A stretch of 64,000 nt of DNA from Ascaris suum (Eukaryota; Nematoda; Chromadorea; Rhabditida; Ascarididae). Below, piece after piece: positions 18,900-39,390 of this stretch. Position 1 is the stretch's first letter; the number at the start of each line of letters is the position of its first letter. The translations under genes were made by a program, and so were the position numbers. The notes beneath the pieces were generated by a model, which saw only the letters and a list, made by a program, of their open reading frames with translations, was not told the origin of the DNA and ran no database searches. Location: NCBI GenBank assembly GCA_013433145.1, contig CM024181.1, positions 7,192,001 to 7,256,000 of the forward strand, read 5' to 3'.

Positions 18900-19180
18900 A
18901 GATGCTGATAAATGCTAAATATGGAGCAATTTCATTTCGTAAATATATATCATTATACATCTTTAGCGATTTTTTTTTTCTAATTCTCAATTTCTTTTTT
19001 TTCGTTTCCACAAATATCTATCATATTCTTTTTAGATTCTCATTTTCCCGGGAACTCGCTTTTTTTTTTTTTTTTGAAAAAGCTTAAATACTGTAAAATC
19101 TCATATGCTATAGCTAGTAATTACGATAAGTAATTTCCTTTTCAATATTATTTATCAATTTCGTAATTAAATAGCAGAAA
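18900..19180 (-). pseudogene. Decayed left copy of the first exon of the right-hand gene (31646-31815)
   Basis: Read on the minus strand this segment aligns with 31630-31870: it shares the ...TTGCAG acceptor area, the AGCTATAG block, TTCCCGGGAA and the TATCATTATGCATC-like block. The open frame is lost. A run of T (A on the minus strand) replaces codons, and the donor GTGAGA of the right copy reads ATGAGA here. It lies just downstream of the PTB gene and continues the left arm outward. Confidence 0.65.
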
Positions 19181-21074
19181 ATGTTGATTAAAATGTCGTA
19201 GTGGTACTCACTTGCGCTGCAAGAAACAAACAATTTAAATACTTGAAGCATGGTTCTTGACCTTCTGCTTTGAGATGAATGGTTATTTCTTCGTGTCTCC
19301 TTCAAGTTAGTTCAGGAAATAGTTAAGGTTGTGGATCATTGGCCGCGTGGATTCCTTCATCTTCTTGGGTTACTCTTTTTTCAAAAATATTAGCAATGGT
19401 TGGTTGGATCGTTGGATTTACTATGGTTGTGCCATGTGCATTTGTTCGTAGCGGCTATGCCTACTTTTAGGTTCGCTTGTGGTTACAAATATTGGCTTGT
19501 ATCCGTTTATCACACAAGAAAATACACTTCAAGGATCTTTGGGGCAAGGAAAAAAGTGGGTTGTGAATCGATGTTGCAGCGTTATTTATCTGCTTAACGG
19601 GACTCAAATCAGGATGCAGTATTCGTCAACACTGGAAGGGGTATTCCTCATACTGCAGCGCCGCCGTCTTCGGATAGAAAGGGGGACAAGCGTGAGGGGG
19701 ATCAGCGAATCACCGACAGTTAGAGGATCATTGAATGGCTAAAGGCACTAGAAATGCGATTTGTTCATCCGGTTCCTTGTTTTGCACTTAAACGATTATA
19801 TCTTCGAATGACCATTTTAATGCGCTTGTTTGCTAGACTACGAAAAAAATTCGATTGCAGTGGAAGATTGCATCCTCCATCCCCCCCCTCCCCTCCGCCC
19901 CGTTCCCCTGTCCACCTGTCTCGTCCTGCACCCCCCCTCTCATCCCTACACCTCCTCCCCCGCTCTCCCTATGATGCGATTCTTTGAGACCGAGAATCCA
20001 GTAGAATACCGGTAGGTATGTCGCACCTCTCGATGTCGTTGTCGAACGTTGCGTATTTTACGTCTCCTTATGTTTGCGCCAAGATGGAGTTATACGCTAT
20101 CCCTTAGGGATGATCTCTCCTCTCCCCCCCCCCCCCTCCCTTCGGCGAACTCCGAGTGCTACGGTGTAGTAAGTCCCCCCCCCCCACATTCGCCGTAGTC
20201 TATTTTTGAAATATAAGAGCCGAAGAATTTATAGAATCAAATGGCGTTACAAATCATGAACGATAGTGCTATAAACTGTAAAACATTTTTGAAACCATAA
20301 CACCGAACTCGCCAGCACGTAGGATATTGTGGTTAATTCATAAGAATATAACAGATACTATGTTTAAAGAAAAATGGTTGTGTCGCATTAGCGAGATGAG
20401 CCCAAATACGGCTGCATGATAAAGATCGAGCGAGAAAACGCAGCCAGAACTCCCGTAGGAGCGAAAATAGCCTTGAACATGATCGTGATGACTTGTTTCT
20501 TGTGTTGCGAAGAAATTGGTTTTATGTTTTTTTAAAATTTATTTCGTTTGTCGCAGATTCTCTTCTGATAGTCTCGCTCGTCTTCGTTCATTCCTCGACG
20601 AATTTGACGCGAAGCTAACAACTTTAGACGTCGTGACCTTGATCCTGTACTGCAACGTTTCTGTTATGGGCGCTATATCTCTGCATTTTGTACTCGCTGA
20701 AATCATTCCCAAGACATCGTCATCTTTTACCTGATTTCATATGGCCAAGCTCAGTTCCCCACCATCCCTCCTCTCTCCTCTCCCTGCTGGGCTCGATCTC
20801 GGTTACCTCCTTGCACTCCAGATTGACACATTTGCAGTTTTTTCAGACATGTGCTCCAGTTCAACAGGCAGGCATTGCACGTCATAAATTTCACCTCCGT
20901 TTACTTTACAGCGAAGGATTTCTTTATTTTGTGAGTATCTGTATACTTCCCATTGTCCAGGAGAAAGGAAGTCTGACGCTCACAGTTCCGGCCTTGCCTC
21001 GTCGAATTTTTTGCCATATGTGGCTGAAAAATGGTCTGGTCCCCCTCGCAATGCGGTATTGTGTACTCTTGTAA

Positions 21075-24448
<3,374 letters not shown>

Positions 24449-24514
24449 CCTTCGCCCTAAGAAGAAGCATTACTGAACTCCAGGAAACCTATTTGCCTGA
24501 ATCATTTGCCATGC

Positions 24515-25757
24515 CTATGTGAAGTAATTCCTTTGGCGGTGATAAATTATTGTCATCTTTTTTGGTGATCGCATTCGTTGCAGATGAAATATGTCCTCCG
24601 GGATATGTCCATATGGAGTTGTGAGGTCAGCTAAGGAAACAAACAGGTTGTGTTCAGTTATGAAATCTCTCAGTCGCTGATAAGTTGAATTAAACGGAAT
24701 TACGATATTGCGGTTATCCCATTTATGGAGGCGCTCAAATACCGGCAGTGGACTATGTGTTTTGCGGTTTTCGATGTCAAACGTCCTAGCGCAGAGTTCT
24801 GAACAAAGGAAGTTGTTAAAGGAAACTCAGGCGAAGCTGCAGAAAATTTTGAGTGCTTCGCCGACAATAGCATAAAAGTGCGAGTTATCAAGTTTTGCAA
24901 GGTGATGCAACATCTCGAGGCGGGCACGTTTGAGACGGCAATTACCCACATTGCGGACCTGAAACTATAGGATGAGTGATGGCATCTGTTATAAGCTGTG
25001 TGGAGATATCCTTTGTGCAAGGAGTGCATAACATTTTATTGACTCCTGATTGCTATTTTTTCGCCACATAACATTGGGGGAGTGGGAGGAGGAGTTTAAG
25101 AGGAATCCTGGAAATGGCGGAAATTTTTGAAAGAGCTTTAGTTCCACTCAATTTCTTTCAGGTAACCTTTCCTTGAAGCTCATCTTTTGACCGTTATCGG
25201 TTTTTTTGCGCCCTTCACTAGATCTACAAGTGGTCTCATGAGATTATGCCTCATCATTGATGCCTTCTAGCAGTTTTGTTATCAATAGAAATGGGGGTTT
25301 CACTGCGATCACGGGGTTTTTGCTAAGTGTTTTTTCACTTTTGAAGGGAATCGAACAGCTCAAGTATTTACTGTCCATTGATACTTCGCATCGAGACGTC
25401 AATATGTGGTAATATGGTGGCAAAGTTGGCGGAATAGTGAATATGACTGTTCATGTTTGCCTACTTTTGTGGTTACCTTTAACCATTGCTGCAACCTGGG
25501 CATTGCGACCCGTGCTTACATCTGTTGACAAGTACTTCTCCTGAGGCGGTGAAAGTTAAGTGGGGGGGGGGGGGGTGGGGGTGGGCGGTGACAATTGGCG
25601 GTTCCTTGAAGCGTCTCTGTGAGGTTGTGTTCGAATGCAACACTGAAGGCGCTAGGATGACTTAGCTTTGGCCGAATTCCATTAGAATACCGCCAACGGT
25701 CGAGAAAGGTGTAGCAATGCGCATTTCCAGCCTTCAGAAGCAGATAAGCCAGTGCTC
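24515..25757 (-). pseudogene. Probable decayed protein-coding gene in the palindrome spacer
   Basis: After a TTTCAG acceptor (minus strand, exon right end 24958) a frame reads VRNVGNCRLKRARLEMLHHL to an in-frame TGA at 24827-24829. The same frame then stays open for 103 more codons (for example HKWDNRNIVIPFNSTYQRL) to TAG at 24515-24517. Upstream on the same strand are other open stretches: 25244-25378 (MDSKYLSCSIPFKSEK to TAA) and about 25585-25757 (LLKAGNAHCYTFLDRWRY). The stop codons suggest decay, but missed introns or sequence errors are possible. Its end overlaps the 3' end of the left L40 copy, and it lies 0.5 kb downstream of the right L40 gene on the same strand. The family is not recognised. 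Confidence 0.35.
25562..25584. repeat. Poly-G/GT tract in the spacer
   Basis: G14, T, G5, T and further G runs. On the minus strand it encodes a Pro run following the coding-like stretch above. Confidence 0.85.
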
Positions 25758-26245
25758 AGCTCATAGCGAGGTGCGGTGTCCACGCGTTTTGTTGTTAAAC
25801 AATACCGTCACCTGATTCCTCGGTTGTTTATGCGCTAATCTCTATAGAGCCTAAAAAAGTGGATAGGTATGTTATACCTCAACACGTCTGAGTATTATTT
25901 GAACATAAGATCTAATGTGTTGAAAGCTAGATGGGATCTATGAGCATTAGTGAATCTGAATCTCTTCACAAACATGGCGCTGGGTTCAGATCATGCCTAG
26001 GTATTCAAGAGTTGGGACCACTCCGGCCCCTAGTGTATTGATGCTTCGGTTTGGACCCAATCTCGCTTATGGATGAGATAACGTCAGTCGCCTGACGGAG
26101 GCACGAGTGATTTCGACCTCTCCTCATCGTCACCGTGGATGCGAAATAATATAAAATAACACGACAACAGTTTATCATCATCAAAGAGATTACTTCAAAG
26201 ACAGACATGGCAAATGATGCAGACAAACACGACGTTTCCTGAAGT

Positions 26246-29612
<3,367 letters not shown>

Positions 29613-31645
29613 TTACAAGAGTACACAATACCGCATTGCGAGGGGGACCAGACCATTTTTCAGCCACATATGGCAAAAAATTCGACGAGGCAAGGCCGGA
29701 ACTGTGAGCGTCAGACTTCCTTTCTCCTGGACAATGGGAAGTATACAGATACTCACAAAATAAAGAAATCCTTCGCTGTAAAGTAAACGGAGGTGAAATT
29801 TATGACGTGCAATGCCTGCCTGTTGAACTGGAGCACATGTCTGAAAAAATGCAAACGTGTCAATCTGGAGTGCAAGGAGGTAACCGAGATCGAGCCCAGC
29901 AGGGAGAGGAGAGAGGAGGGATGGTGGGGAACTGAGCTTGGCCATATGAAATCAGGTAAAGGACGACGATGTCTTGGGAATGATTTCAGCGAGTACAAAA
30001 TGCAGAGATATAGCGCCCATAACAGAAACGTTGCAGTACAGGATCAAGGTCACGACGTCTAAAGTTGTTAGCTTCGCGTCAAATTCGTCGAGGAATGAAC
30101 GAAGGCGAGCGAGACTATCAGAAGAGAATCTGCGACAAACGAAATAAATTTTAAAAAAACATAAAACCAAATTTCTTCGCAACACAAGAAACAAGTCATC
30201 ACAATCATGTTCAAGGCTATTTTCGCTCCTACGGGAGTTCTGGCTGCGTTTTCTCGCTCGATCTTTATCATGCAGCCGTATTTGGGCTCATCTCGCTAAT
30301 GCGACACAACCATTTTTCTTTAAACATAGTATCTGTTATATTCTTATGAATTAACCACAATATCCTACGTGCTGGCGAGTTCTTTGTTATGGTTTCAGAA
30401 AATGTTTTACAGTTTATAGCACTATCGTTCATGATTTGTAACGCCATTTGATTCTATGAATTCTTCGGCTCTTATATTTCAAAAATAGACTACGGCGAAT
30501 GTGGAGGGGGGGACTTACTACACCGTAGCACTCGGAGCTCGCCGAAGGGGGGGGGGGGGAGGGGGAGAGGAGAGATCATCCCTAAGGGATAGCGTATAAC
30601 TCCATCTTGGCGCAAACATAAGGAGACGTAAAATACGCAACGTTCAACAACGACATCGAGAGGTGCGACATACCTACCGGTATTCTACTGGATTCTCCGG
30701 TCTCAAAGAATCGCATCATAGGGAGAGCGGGGGAGGAGGTGTAGGGATGAGGGGGGGTGCAGGACGAGACAGGTGGACGGGGGAACGGGGCGGAGGGGAG
30801 GGGGGGGGATGGAGGATGCAATCTTCCACTGCAATCGAATTTTTTTCGTAGTCTAGCAAACAAGCGTATTAAAAATGGTCATTCGAAGATATAATGGTTT
30901 AAGTGCAAAACAAGGAACCGGAATGTGTGAGCTAGACATTTCACAAATGAACAAATCGCATTTCTAATGCCTTTAGCCATTCATTGATCCTCTATCTGTC
31001 GGTGATTCGCTGATCCCCCTCACGCTTGTCCCCCTTTCTATCCGAAGACGGCGGCGCTGCAGTATGAGGAATACCCCTTCCAGTATTGACGAATACTGCA
31101 TCCTGATTTGAGTCCCGTTAAGCAGATAAATAACGCTGCAACATCGATTCACAACCCATTTTTTTCCTTGCTCCAAAGATCCTTGAAGTGTATTTTCTTG
31201 TGCGGTAAACGGATACAAGCCAATATTTGTAACCACAAGCGAACCTAAAAGTAGGCATAGCCGCTACGAACAAATGCACATGGCACAATCATAGTAAATC
31301 CAACGATCCAACCAACCATTGCTAATATTTTTGAAAAAAGAGTAACCCAAGAAGCTGAAGGAATCCACGCGGCCAATGATCCACAACCTTAACTAGTTCC
31401 TGAACTAACCTGAAGGAGACACGAAGCGACAACCACCCACCTAGAATCAGAAAAAAATTCAACAAAACACAACACCTCATTTGCAACGAACCCTCCTAAC
31501 CTCAGGAGCCATCCCAAAGATGCAACGCACGTCGGCACTTGACCTACAACGTTAACTTCCGTTAATGGAGAGGTCTTTGTCGATTACGATCAATTCCTTT
31601 CAAGAGCCTATGAGGTCAGGCATTTAAATTGTTTGTTTATTGCAG

Positions 31646-33636
31646 CACAAATATATGCAGCTGTGATGTTTTCATTAACATTTTTTTTTCTAATTAGTAA
31701 CGTGTTTAATCAAAAATATTGGAAACGAAATTATTTGCCGTATTTGCTAGCTATAGAATCTGGATCCTATAGCGCTTTCAACTTCCCAGAAAAGGAGACG
31801 TATATTCCCGGGAAAGTGAGAATTTAGAATCGATGTATTAGATAAATATCGCTGAAGATGCATAATGATATTTATTTGCGATACGAAATTACTCGGGAAA
31901 AGATAAATACGATGGAATATATTTGTTTACCTATCACCTAAAAAACTATCACCTTTGAAGTGATCAAAGATTATTCTAAGAGAGCGAAAAAATGTTTTCA
32001 ATTCGATGATATTTTTATGCTCATGTTAGGATTTATTAATTCTTGAATTATTAACACTTGTTCGAGCGGTTTTCTATATTTCATTATCGGCTATCACTGT
32101 TTCAAGCGATTCGATTCTATCACTGATACTAACGCGCTAATAGATTTTATTTTATCATTGAGAGCTAGAAAAAAATAGCGAAAGGAAAAGAAGATTAAAA
32201 ATAGCGAAAATAAAGGTAGTAAAAGTAACTAAAAGTTAACAAGGTAAAATAAGGTAAATAATTAGTATATATATGCAAATTTTTTATTAATAATTACTAC
32301 TTGAATGAGCAATAGTTATCGTGATTCGGCAGTGGTAGGTTCTGACCGACGTGTAAAATCTATTGATGCTTATATAGTTATGAAAAATTCCACACAGCTG
32401 AGTACTCGTAAATGTTATCCATCAACTACCGCAAGTCGAAGGAAAAAATCGAAAAACCGGATTGACGGTTAAATACTCCTCAGCAATAGGCAATTCGAAG
32501 TTTTATGGATTGCATGATGGCCGCATGATTGTGGATTCTTGCATTCAACACTATCAACAATTTTACCTCACGTAATTCCTTGAGTCGTATTTATCCAACA
32601 CTAGAAATTCACCTCAGCTTAAAGGTTACCGTAGTTAAAACGATTTAATATTCCACGTAAATACCATATCGACTAGTTGAAGTAGTTAGCTTTATTCAGA
32701 GATTGTTTGAGTGGATATATATCGTTATGAATGCTCGACTTTGCTCATATAATGGAACGATGTTGAAAGAATTTGATTGTATAATATCAATTGTATTTGA
32801 GTTCTAATAAAGTGCTGCAAAAATATATATATAAACGATTAATTAAAAATAAAAGCGATTCACTTTCGTTAGAAAATATGCGTTTAATTTAAAGAAATTT
32901 TAATTATGTTTAATATTTGATATTTAATAAGTGAAGACATTATGCAAATTATATGCAATATTCTTTTATTAGGCATTTGATTATGAACGCTTTAAAATGC
33001 AACGATTTCCGATGCGTTCAAAGCGTTTTTTGATTAATGAAATATATCTCTAGCGTTATTATTGTGTACGATTGAATTTCTTTATATCGGAAATAATCTC
33101 GATTAATTGATTTTTTAATTTCTATCAAAACGATTTAATTAATAATTTTTAAATTCATTAACACTAAAAAAACGGACTTTATTAGGTGATAATAGATCAA
33201 ATGATACGATAATATGGCAAAAATAGTAGGGAAATTCATAATGAAAGCGATACGTTTTTGAATGATTCTCATCGTTAGAGATCGATAAAATGTTTGTTTT
33301 ATGTGAGCGCATATTAGATCCTTTAATTTCAATTATATATTATTAATGCAGAATTTTAGAAATTCTCAATTTCCATACTAAATACTTTCTTTTTTTAATG
33401 TTCATTTGTAGTTTATTTATAAATATGAAACAAAGTATGCTTAATCTCGAAAAATTTCATTACCTTGCATATATTTTGCTTTGTTTCACTTCTGCGACAG
33501 GATAGTTTATAAAAAGCTAATTGACACGATTAATGAGGAATCTGCGACAGGATATGAAAAGACAGGAGAGAGTAAACCCTCAGATGTCGGAATGCGCGAG
33601 AAATATTTTTCGACGGTATCAGATATTGAGCAGAAG
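31646..33636 (+). CDS. Unrecognised protein, at least four exons, one hydrophobic segment (partial model)
   Basis: Exon 31646-31815 follows TTATTGCAG, starts in phase 1 and ends at GTGAGA. It contains the hydrophobic stretch AAVMFSLTFFFLISNVF followed by a basic region, as in a single membrane span. Exon ?-32407 (open from an ATG at 32305, VKSIDAYIVMKNSTQLST) ends in phase 1 at GTAAAT. Exon 32484-32571 (IGNSKFYGLHDGRMIVD) ends in phase 2 at GTAATT. Exon 33501-33636 (IVYKKLIDTINEESATG to DIEQK) ends in phase 0 at GTAAAA. The last three join in frame. The link from 31815 (phase 0) to the exon ending at 32407 is not solved, so an exon is missing or two genes are involved. A decayed copy of the first exon lies in the left arm. 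Function unknown. Confidence 0.5.
31905..32300. repeat. Outer block of the inverted duplication, right side
   Basis: Inverted match to 15100-15520. Here it is directly adjacent to the 31.63-31.90 kb block, whereas on the left the two blocks are 3.3 kb apart. Confidence 0.75.
33491..33554. repeat. Duplicated 14-mer TCTGCGACAGGATA at a splice acceptor
   Basis: Copies lie at 33491-33504 and 33541-33554. The first provides the GCGACAG acceptor of the exon starting 33501. Use of the second would give an early stop in the modelled phase. Confidence 0.85.
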
Positions 33637-33639
33637 GTA

Positions 33640-36250
33640 AAATAAAAAATAATTTCAATTTTTTTTTTTTAGACGCATCTTTCCTCCTCATCGATTGTAA
33701 TGGTTTTAATTGCGATGATCGGTTTGAAAAATAAAATAAATGGGAAAACGCATTAGAAAAAAGTCGGCACGATGCGCGCTTTCTACATTCCACTAAATAA
33801 ATCACCTATTGTTTTCTTAACTAATAAGTGATAAATATTCACAATAGTTAGTCGATATTTTATTTTCTTATCATATTTGCATATGAACGTTTTAATTAAA
33901 AACTTTTTTTTTGGATGGGAACGGCGAATATAAACATTTCAAAATGCAAATGCAATTCAAGTGTTTGTAAAATCTACTAAAAATTTTAATACACTCTTTA
34001 ATGATGATGTCATTAATCGAAATGATCATTGCATCTGAAAATTTCTTTCAACGGTTGATGGTAGAATTTTGTTGAATTTCTCATTTATTCATAATTTCAC
34101 ACAAAAAAAAATTCGTCGATATATTTTTCGATTTAAACAATATAATACACTCTTATAGACATTAATAAATAATTTAAGATTTTTTTTTTTTTTTGCGGAA
34201 AATTTCCTCAAAAATTCGCTAATATCGCCGAAAATTTATGAAAATATTTATCTAATTGTTGTCTATCTTCTATGAGAAATTCTAAGAAATTTCTCGATCG
34301 ATGGATGGATATTCATAGCGTATAAGATTACAATTGATTCTAAATTTCATATATTTGCTAACTATATATGTGATTTCAAAACAACGCTTACAAGAAGATT
34401 AGAGGTATTTTTATTTCGAAAATCTTTCAAAATTTAATAGACTTATTTCAATCTAATTACAATTACAAATAAAGTGAATTACTATGAAGTAAATTTATTC
34501 ATTATGATGTTCATAGGTGCGGAAAAAAAATAACATTATTTATTCGCTAAAGTATTGTTATTTATGGAAAAAAAATTCAATGGAATCCATTTTTTTTTTG
34601 CCAATAATATCCATTTTGCACTTATCAATTGTTTAGTTAATCCTATAAAGCAATTTATTTGCATAAATCGGAGTTTTTCTCTTTTTTTTTTCGTCATCTT
34701 TGCTGACAGCTTTTCGTTGAGAGGAGGGGTGGCAGGGGGGGAGGGGGTGGGGTGGAAAAAAAAAACGAGGCGAGAATATATTGAAAAAAAAAAGTGCAGT
34801 TTATTCGAAAGCCTAGAAAAAAAAAAAACTGATGTGTCGAAAATATTGTGTAATGTTGAAGAAACGAAACATTTACAACGATATATTCGACAAGCTTTTA
34901 AAAAAAAATTTTCGCGATTTGCACGTATTCGTTATATATATATATATATATAAAATAAATTTTCGAATTATTTAATTCTTTTTTTTTTTTCTCACCTCTT
35001 ATTGATTTTTCGTTTTTTTTTTCATTCATTTCTATTAAAAGCTATTCAGAATTTAAATAAAAATTTTCATCATTTAAAATTGTCATCTTTTTTTTTTGAT
35101 GGATAATTTGATTAATAAAACGATTCTTTGATTATTTTGTAATAGATAGTGATACTATCAAGATATTACAGGTAAATGTATACTTGCACACACAGATATC
35201 GCTACCTATTTGAAAGATGAAGTACGTTGTCGAGTATTGTGACTAGATGATGGATCATTTTTTAAAAAATTACAAAAATGATGCAATAAACATTAAAATG
35301 CCAACATAAAATGGCTTAAACGCTTAACTCTAAGAGAGGGTGGCAAGAAAACCGGAAATACATAACTCTCACATTCCCGAATTGTAGAATAAACATTCTC
35401 AATTTTACCGGAAATTCGATAAGCAATTCAACTCTTATTGATTTATTTTATCGGAAATAATCTCCGTATTCGTATTTTTTAATAAATTAGTGAAAAAAAA
35501 AAAAACAAAAAAGATCTAAAAATGTAATTTTAATTGCGAATTTATGAGATTGTCTAAAGCTATTGCATTGACACTTCGACTGAAATATTCGAAAATTTGC
35601 CTTTTCTAGAAAACTTTATTGACAGTCGGACTATCATTTTCATGATTCATTCAAATTGTTAATGATGTGTTCTGTATGTGATTTCTAGCCTCTTAGCTTT
35701 GAATTGATAAAAGATTATAAATATTAGATGATATTTATTAAGGATAAATTGGATGAATCATCATTCTTTTGTTATTTCTATGATGATTTCCTTCAAGCAT
35801 TATTTCGGGAAACAATAAAAAAAAATCGATATGATTATCATATGGTTGATCCAATCGTTTCAATCAACGCTTAGCATTGATCATTTCGTATCGATTGATA
35901 GAGATTGATCAATGGCAAGTATTCAGATTAATAAAAATATTTATAGGAAAGTGTATATCGATGTTGTATTAGAAATTCGAATTAATTTTACTCTTTCGTC
36001 GAGTAAATTATTCACTGATCGAAATATTCGAATAATTTAAGCACTAAAAAAAAAAATTGTCTATATAATCTGATATTATCATGAGTCAATTAATCGAGAA
36101 ATATACCTCAACATATGATTTTAAATATTTGTGCAGCCGGTTAATCAATAATTGACACAGCTGCAAAAAACACACACATACACATCGTGCCAGTCTTTTT
36201 AAAATATATGAACCATTGAAAGATATGTACCATGATATTATTCAATAATT
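33640..36250. other. A+T-rich interval without supported gene
   Basis: Homopolymer-rich DNA with a G-rich patch near 34723-34755 and a short TA run at 34935-34952. A possible 26-nt exon (about 35146-35171, between TAG and GTAAAT) is too short to support. More exons of the 31.6 kb gene may be hidden here. Confidence 0.4.
33766..33783. repeat. Dispersed motif GGCACGATGCGCGCTTT
   Basis: Close relatives lie at 46619-46637, 57515-57533 and 58361-58374. See the finding on GCGC hairpins. Confidence 0.6.
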
Positions 36251-36254
36251 TGAT

Positions 36255-36710
36255 TTAATTGCTCACTCTTATGGATATGGGGAGGGGATAGGGGGTATAC
36301 GGGCTAGATGGAGGGGGGTATACGGAGATGAATAGTGACGTCGAGGAGTAGGCGGAGTGAAGTGTGTGTGGCGGTATGATGTGCAATCGACTACTCATTG
36401 CGATGGTCGATTGATGATGCAGACGCCTTCTCAATAAATAGAAACAGGTTTTCTCATTCGTCTCTACTTCCATCGTCTCAGTTTGCGCCAAATTTGTTAT
36501 GCACTATCGACTTCTTCACATCCAAAAACGTTTCTTCATTTATTTCTATCGTTTCATTAAATATTTCTTCGAATAAATGAAATGAAAATGTATTAAAAGC
36601 ATAAGAAAAATAAAAAATTATTGAGAGAATTTATATTAATAAAAAAAAAAAATTTTTTTTTAAAATTTCATTATAATCTTTAATTTAAAAAAAAATTTTT
36701 TTAAATTTAC

Positions 36711-36751
<41 letters not shown>

Positions 36752-37260
36752 TTTGTTATGCTAATTTATTTTTTTCTCTTTGTTGTTTTTTTTTGGAATT
36801 TAATTCATTTTTTTTAAATAAGTTATTTCGAATTTCAAATTTTAAAAAAAAAAAGAAAAATTTTCAATTTATTTGAATTTTTAACTAGAGAAATAATTTA
36901 TATTGTTGAGATTGAATGAATTTTCCTTTTTTTTTTTGAAAGATATTACACAATAATTAAAATCTTTTATTATGTTTTATTTTTATTGAATATTTTCTTA
37001 AATTATTTAATAAGAAATTAATTTTTTTCAAATTTCTATTCATCGATTTATTACAGTAAAATCGTTTCATTTTTCTTTTGGTTTTTTTTAAATTTAATTT
37101 AAATTTAAATTTTATTTTTATTTTTATATTTTTCTCATTCATTGCCCCAGCATATTTTCTAATTATTTCTGATCTAATTAGCGAAGAAATATTTTCATCA
37201 TTTTTTTTTTTGGATTTAGCGTTCTTCAAGATTATCTTTTGCTTGCTTATATAACGATGC
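36255..37260 (-). other. Coding-like fragments on the minus strand, unsupported model
   Basis: Minus-strand open stretches include NDENISSLIRSEIIRKYAG at about 37140-37200 and NEETFLDVKKSIVHNKFG at about 36485-36545. In-frame stops and an A+T-rich Lys/Asn background prevent a gene call. A TTTA array lies at 36716-36748. Confidence 0.2.
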
Positions 37261-37482
37261 TTGTCATTTTAATCCACATTGAAGATTTCATCGAAATTTA
37301 ACTGAAATATTGTGGCATTGAGTTGTCGTTAACGAAAATCCGCATTCATTTCTATCCTAATATGGCGCTTAAGTTATAATTTTTTATGGAGACTTTTTCC
37401 ACTTATTAGATCCTCCGGATATCAGTTGCCTGGTGCTCTCAGCACTCCTCCCAGATACAGCGAGGGAGAGGCGCAGCATTGG

Positions 37483-37501
37483 GGGGGGGGGGGGGGGGGG
37501 G
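37483..37501. repeat. Poly-G tract
   Basis: About 19 G followed by AGGGTGGGAGAGG. It is G-quadruplex capable. Confidence 0.85.
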
Positions 37502-38222
37502 AGGGTGGGAGAGGTGCTAGACGAGAAAACGAAGCATGGCTATTCAGCTATATGAAAGTTATTTGGAAATTTGCATATTACATTCGCTTGTCATCTCATT
37601 CCATGTTATCTCTTATTCCTGTCCTTTTTAATCGTTTCCGGTCAACTCCTCCACCCGTTCCTCTCTCCTTTCACCGTTCGCTGCTACGATTGAAACTTTC
37701 CGCTTGCTCGAAAATTCTTGATGCAGCGAATGTTTATTGGCATTATTCAAATCACATAAAATTTCCATATTGAAAATATTATCAAATTTCGTTAATTTGG
37801 AAAATGATAGAATTCAAATTGAGAAACGAGAAAATGCGCCAGAAGCGAGCACAATTTGCTTTTTTTTCTTTTTTTTTTCTAAGATAATAATTTTCTATTA
37901 TCAAGAGAGTTGAAAAAAAATTACTAGCAAAGTAATAAATATAATAAAATATTCAAATTTTTATTTTAATTTAATTCATTTTTCAATGAAAAAAATTTTC
38001 CACATTCCACATGCAAAAAAAAAAATTTTTTTTAAATTCTTTTTTTTTTCTCAATCAATTTAGAAAATTTGTTTTTATTTTTATTTTATGAATAGAAATA
38101 TTTCTTTATTTCAAAAGTTTACACTCATAGAAATGATTATTGCAAAATAGAAATTAAAATATTATTTAAATCGATAGAATAGTAATGAAAATATAATCCT
38201 TTCAATATGAAATTATGATTTA

Positions 38223-38331
<109 letters not shown>

Positions 38332-39390
38332 TATTCTATGATTTGCCTCTCTACTGATATACATGTAAACGATCAAAGGATAGAATATTAAATCTAATAA
38401 ATACATCATGATATATGATACGTAAATCTGAAGTAAAAGATGCTTAAAGCTATATTCTACTGGTTAAAGTTTGATATGTTTTCCCTACTAGTCAATTAGA
38501 GCGGAAATAAAAACAAAATGAAGTATTCGTATAATATTTTCGCATATGTTTTTTTTTCAACGGAGAATATATTCAAGCTCCCACTAAATACGATTGTGGA
38601 ATTACTTGTGACATTTGTTAATGCATAGATAATTTCGATTGTTCCGACTGTATTTATCGTTCGCTTAATCAGCGAATATAAATTTCTCGTTTGTTTGAAG
38701 TGCTAGAGATTCGTACCTGTTCAAGGTGTTTCGTCTCATAGCAAAATCATCTGTCGATGTAGAATGTTGAACCATCGGTGATGTAGACATTGTTGAGGTT
38801 GTTTGCGACTCATAATGATCATCTCAGTTCGGCGAAGCAATTCAAGCAAAATGCAGTCTTTAGTCTCCCTACAAAAAAAAAAAAAAAAAAAATTCCTCAG
38901 AATTATCATTTCTTTAGCTCAACTCTAATTGATTTTCCCCTCGTCGTTAATTCGCTTTTCATAAATTTTTCAATGATAATTCTAATTCGTTGTTGTTGGC
39001 GTTATTTTATTATCATAAATTCCTTATGCTAATATTGAAAGAGAATAACATAAGAGGCAATTTGTCCTTTTGCAATGATTTTCCAACGTATATTTTCACT
39101 TTTACTTCCATAATACCTGTAATCTTAAATAAAATATCGTTTTTCATTGCCTAAATATCACTTATTTAATTATTTATTTAATTAACCTTTTTTTGTGGCG
39201 AATTAATTCATAAATTCGCCGAATGTGTTATTAAAAAATAAATTAGCAAAGTGGGAAAATTTCACTTATATTCTCCTCATAAAAAGTAACAAATAAGCTT
39301 CTTTAAAGGAAAGAAGAGAAGGGGGGAGGGGGGGAGGGGAGGGACATTCTTCTGAATTGTTTCAAAACCCTTGAAGTCTTATAATGAAAT

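Noticed and set aside
19479..19742. 87-codon ORF present in both palindrome arms (30973-31236 minus)
   Set aside because: The differences between copies are mostly amino-acid changing, with no start context or splice signals. High arm identity alone explains its presence in both arms.
20482..20570. C/D snoRNA-like boxes (GTGATGA and CTGA) upstream of the L40 start
   Set aside because: No convincing terminal stem or guide region. The motifs are short enough to occur by chance.
25340..25365. tRNA B-box-like GTTCGATTCCC on the minus strand
   Set aside because: No A box or cloverleaf stems at the needed spacing. The stretch lies in a coding-like frame.
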